The notes: generated by a model not told the origin, from the sequence alone. A stretch of 64,000 nt of DNA from an uncultured Pelagibacteraceae bacterium (GCA_902615425.1 CACMPD010000005.1:1-64000); one strand, 5' to 3'. Counted from the first letter of the stretch, positions 18,962 to 26,234 are shown. Translations and numbers: made by a program.

Positions 18962-19047
18962 GCGGCTATGCTGAAATTGGTAGACAGGCACGGTTGAGGG
19001 CCGTGTGGACCTAGTCCATGAGAGTTCGAGTCTCTCTAGCCGCACCA
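18962..19047 (+). tRNA. tRNA-Leu (anticodon GAG), CCA encoded
   Basis: Acceptor arms GCGGCTA and TAGCCGC pair perfectly. The anticodon stem CACGG/CCGTG encloses the loop TTGAGGG with anticodon GAG. A long class II variable arm (TGGACCTAGTCCA) and a T arm with GTTCGAGTC are present, and the 3' ACCA is genomically encoded. 86 nt. Its last 34 bases are part of a 35-bp direct repeat whose other copy is at 20738-20772, marking it as the attachment site of the following island. Confidence 0.97.
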
Positions 19048-19048
19048 A
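19014..19048 (+). repeat. Left attachment repeat inside tRNA-Leu
   Basis: 35-bp sequence starting GTCCATGAGAGTTCGAGTCT and ending CCGCACCAA, identical to 20738-20772. It covers the end of the variable arm, the T arm, the acceptor 3' strand, CCA and one base beyond. The base on each side differs between copies, so 35 bp is the exact limit. Confidence 0.93.
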
Positions 19049-19102
19049 AATGAAATTTTTATGGGGACTTTTTAATTAAAAATCTCAAACTTTTGAGCTA
19101 AG

Positions 19103-19131
19103 TGTGCTCAGAGTGTGCTCGTATTGTGCTC
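19103..19131 (+). repeat. Left arm-type repeats, 3 x TGTGCTC at 11-bp pitch
   Basis: TGTGCTC begins at 19103, 19114 and 19125, so the three copies have an exact pitch of 11 bp, about one DNA helical turn. The array starts about 55 bp inside the left attachment repeat. The same orientation and pitch recur near the right end. Equal phasing suggests cooperative binding by the N-terminal arm-binding domain of a tyrosine recombinase; that role is inferred. Confidence 0.8.
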
Positions 19132-19228
19132 ATTATTTTTTTCAATTTAAAACAATTTAGACTCAACGTTTAGGATTTGATAATGTTGGATCATGAAAAA
19201 ACTTTTATAGATCGTGGTTCTGGGCTAG

Positions 19229-19792
19229 ATGATAAAATTCAAAAAAAAATTATTATTCATTACAAATAATATTAAAAAATCATTTAAGAATTCTTTTAAT
19301 TATAAAGGAAGATCTCCTAGATCAGAATTTTGGATTTTACAAATATTTTCTATAATTTTTACTTCTGTAGTCATTTTTATCTTTATAGAGATGGAAACAT
19401 ATATGCTGGATAAAACCCAAAATAGTATATTTATGAATTTTGGTACGGAACTAGATAAAGGTCTCACTGGTGATGATTTGATGAAAAAATATGAAAAGCA
19501 ATTAGATATATACTTAAATTTAGTGTTTTATTTTTCTTATGCAATATTTTTATTTCCTTTGCTATCGCTAACAGTTAGACGCCTACATGATTTTGGAAAG
19601 TCAGGATATGTGTTAATTTTATTTTTAATGATTTCAGTCCCATTAGAAATAATAGATTTAAAAAGAGGCTGGATAGCTGATGATACGAATTTAACTTATT
19701 TTTGGTATGCCTTTACTATTGTTTGGCTTTTATATTTGTCTCAGAAATCTGATAAAAGAAAAAATAAATATGGACCAGTGCCAAAATATTAA
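19229..19792 (+). CDS. DUF805 family membrane protein (island cargo)
   Basis: 187 aa with the DUF805 hallmarks: FNYKGRSPRSEFW after a basic N-terminus, VRRLHDFGKSGYVLI after the second hydrophobic segment, and KNKYGPVPKY at the C-terminus. About four membrane helices are visible (residues ~34-55, ~95-115, ~125-140, ~155-172). The loop between the first two is longer than usual for the family and carries the acidic stretch TELDKGLTGDDLMKKYEKQ. DUF805 proteins are common on mobile elements and have no settled function. No other start codon is better supported. Confidence 0.85.
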   Translation: MIKFKKKLLFITNNIKKSFKNSFNYKGRSPRSEFWILQIFSIIFTSVVIFIFIEMETYMLDKTQNSIFMNFGTELDKGLTGDDLMKKYEKQLDIYLNLVFYFSYAIFLFPLLSLTVRRLHDFGKSGYVLILFLMISVPLEIIDLKRGWIADDTNLTYFWYAFTIVWLLYLSQKSDKRKNKYGPVPKY

Positions 19793-19888
19793 AAATAATG
19801 AAAAAACTAAAGCCCATCTAGTTTTATTTGAGGGAATTAAAATTCAGCTAATTAAAAAAGGGATTGCTTTTAAATGACACAAGATAGT

Positions 19889-20148
19889 TCAATGTCTATC
19901 TATATCTTTTTTAATCTCATGCGCCATCTCTTTTTCATCAAGTAAAGAAGAGTTTCTAGATAAAACATCCATAAAAGTAATTGAAGTAGCAATTGTTAAA
20001 TAAAGTATTCCAATTGAGTAAATAATTATGGCATTAGTTGAAAATAAACCTTCTCTAAAGGCTATTATTATAATGAAAATAAATATAACTATACCTAATA
20101 AAATTAAAACAGATTGAAGTTTATTTATTTTTTTTTTCTTGAAGACAT
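19889..20148 (-). pseudogene. Frameshifted small membrane-protein ORF (A10 run)
   Basis: This lies in the 460-base stretch (19793-20252) that the ORF track leaves empty. Reading the minus strand back from the stop at 19889 gives a 97-codon open frame with no ATG, GTG or TTG start before its two hydrophobic segments (LQSVLILLGIVIFIFIIIIAF and NAIIIYSIGILYLTIATSI). Its tail is charged (SLLDEKEMAHEIKKDIDRH). In another frame an ATG at 20148 reads MSSRKKK and then a stop, through a run of ten A. One extra A in the run, or a -1 slip there, would join them into a two-helix protein of about 79 aa. It could be a decayed gene, a sequencing or assembly indel, or programmed slippage. GGAG lies upstream of the ATG. 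Confidence 0.55.
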
Positions 20149-20252
20149 ATGACTTGAATATACTCCAAAAAATAAATAATATCTATTTGTCCGTGATTTA
20201 GAAAAAACTCTACTTGCTTCGGACATAAAACAATAACGCTAAAGGAGGAAAT

Positions 20253-20435
20253 ATGGCTACCGTAAAAGGTATCTACAATCTAATAAAACAAGACCAGCTC
20301 AAAGGTATTAAAATATCTGTAATGGATCAGGCTATTATTGATGCTTGTGAAGCTGAAAACTCAAAAACTACAAAGGAAGTCAATTTAACTTTCATCAAAT
20401 ATAAAAAAGATGGGGGTGAAAATGGCAACAATTAA
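20253..20435 (+). CDS. Island microprotein A (60 aa, paralogue of microprotein B)
   Basis: Not recognised. A strong Shine-Dalgarno AAAGGAGG lies 5 bases before the ATG, which supports real translation. The protein begins MATVKGIYNLIKQDQ, has a helix-like middle ending MDQAIIDACEAE and a beta-like C-terminal TKEVNLTFIKYKKDG. Residue by residue it matches the following ORF (MAT-K--Y-L-K, Q--I-A-E, TKEV---FIKYK), so the two arose by tandem duplication. It is soluble with no membrane helix or cysteine cluster. It may be a small DNA-binding or regulatory protein, but nothing in the sequence proves that. Confidence 0.75.
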   Translation: MATVKGIYNLIKQDQLKGIKISVMDQAIIDACEAENSKTTKEVNLTFIKYKKDGGENGNN

Positions 20436-20595
20436 AAGTGTCTATGAACTTTTAAAAAAAAAGAAAGCTTCAGGTGAAAAGATTGGAATACTTGGACAAT
20501 CTTTAATTGAGGCCTTTGAGGAAGAAAAGGAAATTTCGAACACAAAAGAAGTTCATGTCTCCTTTATTAAATATAAAGACAAAAAGGATAAATAG
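20422..20595 (+). CDS. Island microprotein B (57 aa, paralogue of microprotein A)
   Basis: Not recognised. The ORF track starts at 20410. The ATG at 20422 is preferred because it gives MATIKSVYELLKKKK, aligning exactly with microprotein A, and because GGGGGTG precedes it. It overlaps microprotein A by 14 bases, so translation is probably coupled. Conserved with A are the N-terminal MAT-K--Y-L-K, a middle Q-LIEAFE and the end TKEVHVSFIKYK. Retention of two intact copies suggests a functional protein. Confidence 0.75.
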   Translation: MATIKSVYELLKKKKASGEKIGILGQSLIEAFEEEKEISNTKEVHVSFIKYKDKKDK

Positions 20596-20609
20596 ATCCT
20601 TTATAAATT

Positions 20610-20633
20610 CTCTGGCTTCTAATGGAGCCAGAG
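20610..20633 (+). terminator. Hairpin after the island microproteins
   Basis: Perfect 8-bp stem CTCTGGCT/AGCCAGAG with an 8-base loop, 15 bases after the stop of microprotein B. No T-run follows, so it is either a weak terminator or an mRNA-stabilising hairpin. A competing GATCCT/AGGATC pairing overlaps it. Confidence 0.5.
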
Positions 20634-20666
20634 GATCAGTTTAAAATGATAATAATTTTTTCTGAC

Positions 20667-20684
20667 TGTGCTCAGATTGTGCTC
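20667..20684 (+). repeat. Right arm-type repeats, 2 x TGTGCTC at 11-bp pitch
   Basis: TGTGCTC begins at 20667 and 20678, the same 11-bp pitch and orientation as the left array. The spacer after the first copy (AGAT versus AGAG) is also nearly the same, giving an 18-base near-identity (TGTGCTCAGANTGTGCTC). The pair lies 53 bp inside the right attachment repeat. Confidence 0.8.
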
Positions 20685-20737
20685 GTTGAAAGTTGTATTT
20701 GCAAAATTAGTAAGTTAATTAATATTTAATAGACAAT

Positions 20738-20772
20738 GTCCATGAGAGTTCGAGTCTCTCTAGCCGCACCAA
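20738..20772 (+). repeat. Right attachment repeat (orphan tRNA-Leu 3' fragment)
   Basis: Exact 35-bp copy of 19014-19048. The upstream bases (AATAGACAAT) bear no relation to a tRNA, so this is an attachment-site remnant and not a second tRNA gene. It lies three bases from the stop codon of the core gene ygfZ. Confidence 0.93.
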
Positions 20773-20775
20773 TAT

Positions 20776-21663
20776 TTAAATTTTTAGCCATTCGGGCACG
20801 AAAACTCTAAAAGAACTGTTTTTACCCTGAAATATTTTGTTTTTTTCAAAATTTGAGTCTAAATATTTAATTAGGGCAAAAGGATACGTTTCATTAATTA
20901 AGACTTTCCCAATCTCAACATTATTATTAAAAACACTTTCATTCTCAATTAATTCTCCATTAATAATTTCGATTGGTAGTAATCTTTTTGAAAGCTTATT
21001 CTTTAATTTTATTCTGGCAGTATTTTCTTGCCCAACATAACATCCTTTTTTAAAGTCAATACCATTTAGCTCTTCAAAGTTACACTCGATACCAAATAAT
21101 TTATTTTTCAATTTATTTAAGTCTTTTGGAACTATACCAAGCTTATGACTATGAATATAATAGTTTTCAATTTTATCGTTTTTAAGATCAAGTTTTTTCA
21201 AAGATAAATAAAGTTTTTCAAGATTAATTATAAGTCTAGCACCCAAGTGTTTATTTCTTGGATCTATAAAAATAGGATCTTCTCTATACTTAAATGTAAA
21301 ACCCAAGACATCCTTTGCACCTTCAATAGATAAATATTTTTCATATCCAAAACTAGCAACTACAAATTCGTTACTTAAATTAAGAATTTCTACTTTTGAT
21401 CTTAATTTATATAAATTTAATTGCTTAAATATCTCTTCAGATTGAGATTTTTCACAATCAATAAAGTAGCCCAATTTGTGTTTTACAACCATGAATTCAT
21501 ATAAAAACTTACCTTGTGGAGTAAACAATGATGCAAAACAACTGGAGTTATCTGTAACTTTATTAATGTCATTGCTAATCAGATTTTGCAAAAAATTTTT
21601 TGCATCTGAACCATTGACGTAAAGTATGGCTCTATCTTCTAATATATAAACACTATTATTCAT
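20776..21663 (-). CDS. ygfZ: YgfZ-type folate-binding Fe-S cluster protein
   Basis: GcvT-like tetrahydrofolate-binding protein that supports repair or assembly of certain Fe-S enzymes. The family signature KGCYVGQE is present (GIDFKKGCYVGQENTAR). The track start at 21726 would run into dihydroorotase. The ATG at 21663 gives the expected N-terminus MNNSVYILEDRAILYVNGSDAKNFL, about 295 aa. It is divergent from dihydroorotase with 43 bases between starts. Confidence 0.88.
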   Translation of the reverse strand: MNNSVYILEDRAILYVNGSDAKNFLQNLISNDINKVTDNSSCFASLFTPQGKFLYEFMVVKHKLGYFIDCEKSQSEEIFKQLNLYKLRSKVEILNLSNEFVVASFGYEKYLSIEGAKDVLGFTFKYREDPIFIDPRNKHLGARLIINLEKLYLSLKKLDLKNDKIENYYIHSHKLGIVPKDLNKLKNKLFGIECNFEELNGIDFKKGCYVGQENTARIKLKNKLSKRLLPIEIINGELIENESVFNNNVEIGKVLINETYPFALIKYLDSNFEKNKIFQGKNSSFRVFVPEWLKI

Positions 21664-21706
21664 ATTTGATTGATATCTGATTTTAATATAATAACTTTTC
21701 TCAAAA

Positions 21707-23014
21707 ATGTTAGATCTAATAATCAAAAATGGGCAATGTTATATTAACGGGAAGTTAGAGAATAAAGATGTTGCTATTAAAGATGGCAAGATATCAAAAA
21801 TTGGTGAAGTATCAGAAGAAGCAAAAGAAGTGTATGATGCAAAAAACCTTATAGTGCTACCTGGATGCATTGATACCCAAACTCATTTTAGAGAACCAGG
21901 CTCAACAGACACAGAGGATCTTCATTCTGGAAGTAGAGCTGCAGTCGCAGGAGGTATCACTGCAGTATTTGAAATGCCAAATACCAATCCGCCCACATCC
22001 AACATTAAAGAATTTCAAAGAAAATTAGATCTTGCGAAAAATAGAATGTATTGCAATTACGCTTTCTATTTTGGTGCAACAGCAGAAAACGTCAATCAAT
22101 TAGCAGAACTCAAAAATTTAGAGGGATGCTGTGGTATCAAATTATTTGTAGGTTCATCAACAGGTAATCTTTTGGTAGCACTTGAGGAGGATATCGATAA
22201 AGTCTTTCAACATTGCTCAAGAATTGTTGCTGTTCATTCGGAAGATGAGGAAATTTTAAATAGGAATAAAAAATTAATTAAAAGTGGAGATGTACATTCG
22301 CACCCTGTTTGGAGAAGTGAGGAGTGTGCTATTTCTTCAACTAGAAGAATTGTTAGAATTGCAAAAAAATATAATAAGAAAGCTCATGTTCTTCATATTA
22401 CAACTAAACAAGAAATAGATTTTTTATCTCAACACAAAGGCAATATTACTTTTGAAATTACCCCACAACATTTAACAATCTATGCACCAGATTGTTATGA
22501 TAAACTTGGAACATATGCGCAAATGAATCCGCCAATTAGAGATAAATCTCATTACGATCGATTATGGTATGCGGTTAAAAATAATATCAATGACACCATT
22601 GGCTCAGATCATGCTCCACACTTAAAAGTAAACAAAGATAAAGAATATCCCAATTCACCCTCAGGAATGCCAGGTGTCCAAACACTTATGCCAGTGATGT
22701 TAAACCATGTTAATAATGGAAAATTATCACTCAATCGATTAATGAGTCTGGTATGTGAAAATCCAATTAAAATATTTGGAATAAAGAATAAAGGATTTAT
22801 TAAAGAAGGCTATGATGCTGATTTCACGATTGTTGATATGAATAAAAAGATTGTGATTAAAAATGAAAATATTGAGAGTAAATGTGGCTGGTCACCTTTC
22901 AATGACGTTGAATTTAAAGGCACTCCGGTTGCAACAATTATCGCTGGTAAAACAAAAATGAGAGATGGTAAAATTTTAGGAGATCCAGAAGGAACCCCAT
23001 TAGAGTTTAATTAA
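21707..23014 (+). CDS. pyrC: Dihydroorotase
   Basis: Amidohydrolase of pyrimidine synthesis that interconverts carbamoyl aspartate and dihydroorotate. Metal-site motifs are DTQTHFREPG, the carboxylated-lysine segment GIKLFVGSSTG, VHSEDEE, HVLHITT and the catalytic GSDHAPH. 435 aa, the long class I form used by many alphaproteobacteria. Allantoinase and hydantoinase are relatives, but the sequence reads as the standard alphaproteobacterial DHOase. Its tail overlaps the convergent SMR gene by 8 bases. Confidence 0.9.
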   Translation: MLDLIIKNGQCYINGKLENKDVAIKDGKISKIGEVSEEAKEVYDAKNLIVLPGCIDTQTHFREPGSTDTEDLHSGSRAAVAGGITAVFEMPNTNPPTSNIKEFQRKLDLAKNRMYCNYAFYFGATAENVNQLAELKNLEGCCGIKLFVGSSTGNLLVALEEDIDKVFQHCSRIVAVHSEDEEILNRNKKLIKSGDVHSHPVWRSEECAISSTRRIVRIAKKYNKKAHVLHITTKQEIDFLSQHKGNITFEITPQHLTIYAPDCYDKLGTYAQMNPPIRDKSHYDRLWYAVKNNINDTIGSDHAPHLKVNKDKEYPNSPSGMPGVQTLMPVMLNHVNNGKLSLNRLMSLVCENPIKIFGIKNKGFIKEGYDADFTIVDMNKKIVIKNENIESKCGWSPFNDVEFKGTPVATIIAGKTKMRDGKILGDPEGTPLEFN

Positions 23015-23339
23015 GCTTAATTGTATAACTATTTACTAACACTACTCCAATCACAATTAAAAATAATCCCAATATTGCCTGCCAAGATAAAGTTTGCTTA
23101 AAAAAAATGTAACCTAATATTGCAATCGTAAATATTCCAAGACCGCTCCAAGTGGCATAAACTATTGCTATTGGTAGCTTGTTCACTACAAAAGTAAGTA
23201 AATAAAAAGCAGTTAAATAAAATATTGCGAGAGAACTTGTAGGAATTAATTTGGTAAAGTTTTGTGATACTGGTAATAACATAGTACCGGCCACTTCACA
23301 AAAAATTGCACCAATTAAAAATAAATAAGTTTTAAGCAC
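23007..23339 (-). CDS. SMR-family small multidrug efflux protein
   Basis: 110 aa with four membrane helices. The functional membrane glutamate of the EmrE/Sug family is in LIGAIFCEVAGTMLL, and the YATWSGLGIF segment of the third helix matches the drug-proton antiporter branch better than SugE. It would exchange protons for cationic compounds or guanidinium-type metabolites. Its start overlaps the end of the upstream prpE by 8 bases. Confidence 0.88.
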   Translation of the reverse strand: MLKTYLFLIGAIFCEVAGTMLLPVSQNFTKLIPTSSLAIFYLTAFYLLTFVVNKLPIAIVYATWSGLGIFTIAILGYIFFKQTLSWQAILGLFLIVIGVVLVNSYTIKLN

Positions 23340-25233
23340 TTTTTAATATATTATTTTTGATTAAATCCTCTTTAATCTCATCTAAAATTGCTGGATCATC
23401 AATGGTTGGAGGAATTTTATATTCAACACTATCAGCGATTTTTCTTATTGTTCCTCTCAAAATTTTACCTGATCTTGTTTTTGGAAGTCTTTTAATAACT
23501 ATTGCAACTTTAAATGCTGCTACTGGTCCAATTTTATCTCTTACCATTTGGATACATTCTTTAGAAATTGTCTCGTTATCTTTATCCACTCCCGCTTTTA
23601 AGACAATTAATCCAATAGGCAATTGACCTTTTAATTTATCAGCTATTCCAAGAACCGCACATTCTGCAACGGATTGATGTTCTGATAAAACTTCTTCTAT
23701 TGCTCCCGTTGATAATCTGTGCCCTGCAACATTGATAATGTCATCAGTTCTAGACATGATCCAAATGTAACCATCTTCATCGATGTGACCGGCGTCATAA
23801 GTTTGATAATACCCCTCATAATTTGACATGTAATTTTCTTTATATCTTTGATCTGCATTCCACAGAGTTGGAAAAGTTCCTGGAGGCAAAGGTAACTTTA
23901 CTACAATATCCCCCATTTCGTTTGGTTTAGCTAACGTTTGATCTGATTTTATAATTTTAACATCATAACCCGGTACAGCTTTACAAGCTGAGCCATATTT
24001 TGTTTTCATCATTTCAATACCAGTACAATTTGAGCTAATCGCCCAACTCGTTTCAGTTTGCCACCAGTGATCAATTACAGGAACTTTTAATAAATTCTCT
24101 GCCCATTTAATTGTATCTGGATCAGCTCGCTCTCCAGCAAGAAATAAACTTTCAAATTTACTTAAATCATATTTTGAAAAAAACTTTCCATCAGGATCTT
24201 CTTTTTTAATAGCTCTAAAAGCTGTTGGCGCAGTGAATAAAGATTTTACTTTATAGTCAGAAATAATTTTCCAGAACGCTCCAGCATCAGGTGTACCCAC
24301 GGGTTTACCTTCGAATAATATAGTGGTGCATCCTTTGAACAATGGAGCATAGACAATGTAGGAGTGACCGACGATCCAACCAATATCACTTGCTGACCAC
24401 CAAATATCATCTGCATCAATGTTATAAATATTTTTCATTGTCCATTTTAATGCAACAATGTGGCCCCCAGTATCCCTAACGATCCCTTTTGGAGTTCCAG
24501 TAGTGCCTGAGGTGTAAAGTATGTAGGCAAATTCATTTGAATTCATTTCAACACAATCAGTATCTTTGGCATTAACATGTGCCTCATCCCAACTTATCTC
24601 CATTGGAGCATTTAATTTAACTTCATGACCCTTTCTTTGAAATAAAATCATCTTACTAATTTTATGTTGAGCCTGTTTGATTGCTTCATCTACCAAAGGT
24701 TTGTATTCAACAGTTCGTCCTGGTTCAAAGCCACATGATGCGGTCACTAAAAGTTTGGCTTTACTATCATCAATTCTGCTTGCAAGTTCATTTGAAGCAA
24801 ATCCACCAAATACCACAGAGTGTATGGCACCAATTCTTGCACAAGCAAGCATTGCAACAACTGCTTCAGGTATCATTGGCATGTAAATTATTACTCGATC
24901 CCCTTTATTGACTCCTTGAGCTTTAAGTGCACCTGCAAATTTTGAAACTTTTGATCTTAATTCCTCGTAAGTGAACTTATTTTTGTTTCCTGTAATAGGA
25001 CTATCGTAAATTAAAGCAGTTTTATTTCCTTTTCCTTGATCAATATGAATATCTAATGCATTGTAGCAAGTATTTGTTACCCCATCTTCGTACCATTTAT
25101 AAAAAGGAGGATTAGATTTATTTAAAATTTTTGTGGGTTTCTTAAACCAAAAGATATCATTAGCAGCTTCTTGCCAAAATTTTTCAGGATCTTTAATAGA
25201 AAGATCATAAATTTTGCTGAATTTCTCTGACAT
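23332..25233 (-). CDS. prpE: Propionate-CoA ligase (PrpE-type acyl-CoA synthetase)
   Basis: AMP-forming synthetase activating propionate or another short-chain acid. The adenylation motif YTSGTTGTPKGIVRD, DHWWQTETSW, the hinge GRTDDIINVAGHRLS and the C-terminal catalytic lysine in PKTRSGKILR are present. PrpE is preferred over Acs because of NTCYNALDIHI, TASCGFEPGRTVEYKPLVDEAI and the typical IYDSPITGNK. 633 aa. It would feed propionyl-CoA into the methylcitrate or methylmalonyl route. Confidence 0.87.
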   Translation of the reverse strand: MSEKFSKIYDLSIKDPEKFWQEAANDIFWFKKPTKILNKSNPPFYKWYEDGVTNTCYNALDIHIDQGKGNKTALIYDSPITGNKNKFTYEELRSKVSKFAGALKAQGVNKGDRVIIYMPMIPEAVVAMLACARIGAIHSVVFGGFASNELASRIDDSKAKLLVTASCGFEPGRTVEYKPLVDEAIKQAQHKISKMILFQRKGHEVKLNAPMEISWDEAHVNAKDTDCVEMNSNEFAYILYTSGTTGTPKGIVRDTGGHIVALKWTMKNIYNIDADDIWWSASDIGWIVGHSYIVYAPLFKGCTTILFEGKPVGTPDAGAFWKIISDYKVKSLFTAPTAFRAIKKEDPDGKFFSKYDLSKFESLFLAGERADPDTIKWAENLLKVPVIDHWWQTETSWAISSNCTGIEMMKTKYGSACKAVPGYDVKIIKSDQTLAKPNEMGDIVVKLPLPPGTFPTLWNADQRYKENYMSNYEGYYQTYDAGHIDEDGYIWIMSRTDDIINVAGHRLSTGAIEEVLSEHQSVAECAVLGIADKLKGQLPIGLIVLKAGVDKDNETISKECIQMVRDKIGPVAAFKVAIVIKRLPKTRSGKILRGTIRKIADSVEYKIPPTIDDPAILDEIKEDLIKNNILKSA

Positions 25234-25379
25234 AGTTATTTTGATTCGTTATTAAAATTTGTTGTGGTTTTTAAATCACAAATTGTATTTAATTTTAAAA
25301 AACAAGTAAAATCAATGTAAATTAATGACAATTAAGTCTTCAATAAAGTCTTTTAATTTGTTATTTAACCACAACTTTT

Positions 25380-25413
25380 GCTTGGGGAAACCTAAGCTTA
25401 GTTTATATAAACT
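25380..25413 (+). promoter_or_regulatory. Hairpin and palindromes in the proteorhodopsin leader
   Basis: GCTTGGG-GAAA-CCTAAGC (25380-25397) can fold into a 7-bp stem closed by a GNRA-type tetraloop. It overlaps the perfect 10-bp palindrome CTAAGCTTAG (25392-25401). Immediately next to it is the perfect 14-bp palindrome AGTTTATATAAACT (25400-25413). These sit 30-60 bases before the start of proteorhodopsin, in a 210-base intergenic region. An operator, a promoter -10 overlap or an mRNA-stabilising leader are all possible. Confidence 0.5.
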
Positions 25414-25443
25414 AATAAAAACTAACTAAAGAGGGAGTTTTTT

Positions 25444-26214
25444 ATGAAAAAACTTAAAATGTTTGCATTAGCAGCTGTTGCCCTTATCGGTATTACAGGT
25501 GTTGCAAACGCAGCGACCACTATGTTAGCTCAAGATGACTTTGTTGGGATATCTTTCTGGATAATTTCAATGGGTATGTTGGCTGCTACTGCTTTCTTCT
25601 TCATGGAAAGAGGAACTGTGGCTCCTGGCTGGAAAACGTCAGTAACTGTTGCTGGTCTTGTAACTGGTATTGCATTCATCCATTACATGTACATGAGGGA
25701 TGTATGGGTGACTACTGGTGATTCACCTACAGTGTATAGATATATTGACTGGTTAATTACTGTGCCATTACAGATGATAGAGTTCTACTTAATTCTAGCA
25801 GCTGTAAGAAAAGCAAACTCTGGAATGTTCTGGAGATTGTTAATCGGTTCATTAGTAATGTTAATCGGTGGATATTTAGGAGAAGCTGGATATATCAACG
25901 CTACACTTGGTTTTGTAATCGGTATGGCAGGTTGGATATACATTCTATATGAAATATTCTCAGGAGAAGCTGGAAAAGCTGCTGCTAAGAGTGGAAACAA
26001 AGCACTTGTTACTGCTTTTGGTGCAATGAGAATGATCGTAACAGTAGGATGGGCTATTTACCCATTAGGTTACATTTTTGGTTACCTAACAGGTGGAGTA
26101 GACGCTGACTCACTAAACGTGATTTACAACTTAGCTGACTTTATTAACAAAATTGCATTCGGTCTAGTAATCTGGGCTGCTGCAGTAAGTTCAGCTGGTG
26201 CAAGAGCAAGATAA
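25444..26214 (+). CDS. Proteorhodopsin, blue-type light-driven proton pump
   Basis: Seven-helix retinal protein, 256 aa, with a signal peptide ending VANA. All pump residues are seen, at an offset of 5 from the classical green proteorhodopsin numbering: His80 (H75), Asp102 (D97, proton acceptor), Glu113 (E108, proton donor) and Lys236 (K231, retinal Schiff base). The spectral-tuning position (classical 105) is Gln110, which indicates blue absorption as in open-ocean types. A strong GAGGGAG ribosome site precedes the start. A terminator follows the stop, and the ferredoxin and reductase genes lie downstream as in other SAR11 genomes. Confidence 0.98.
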   Translation: MKKLKMFALAAVALIGITGVANAATTMLAQDDFVGISFWIISMGMLAATAFFFMERGTVAPGWKTSVTVAGLVTGIAFIHYMYMRDVWVTTGDSPTVYRYIDWLITVPLQMIEFYLILAAVRKANSGMFWRLLIGSLVMLIGGYLGEAGYINATLGFVIGMAGWIYILYEIFSGEAGKAAAKSGNKALVTAFGAMRMIVTVGWAIYPLGYIFGYLTGGVDADSLNVIYNLADFINKIAFGLVIWAAAVSSAGARAR

Positions 26215-26234
26215 TTACGCTTTAAAATAAATTT

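Larger units (their letters stand above)
19014..20772 (+). mobile_element. Integrase-less tRNA-Leu-integrated island
   Basis: The region is bounded by an exact 35-bp direct repeat of the tRNA-Leu 3' end. The left copy is inside the intact tRNA and the right copy is an orphan fragment two bases past which the core gene ygfZ ends. Just inside each end lie TGTGCTC repeats at exact 11-bp spacing, three at the left and two at the right, which look like arm-type sites of a tyrosine recombinase. Contents are a DUF805 membrane protein, a frameshifted small membrane ORF on the minus strand, and two paralogous 60-aa proteins. No integrase, replicase or excisionase was found, so any movement would need an enzyme supplied in trans. 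Orientation is arbitrary. Confidence 0.8.

Noticed and set aside
19183-19269. 28-codon ORF MLDHEKTFIDRGSG... before the DUF805 gene
   Set aside because: Overlaps the DUF805 start by about 40 bases in another frame, has no clear ribosome site and no recognisable features.
20738-20772. A second tRNA-Leu gene
   Set aside because: Only the 3' arm is present; the D arm, anticodon arm and 5' acceptor strand are missing, so it is an attachment-site copy.
24677-24911. Two plus-strand ORFs inside prpE (69 and 76 aa)
   Set aside because: Antisense shadows of a complete acyl-CoA synthetase, with no ribosome site or coding character.
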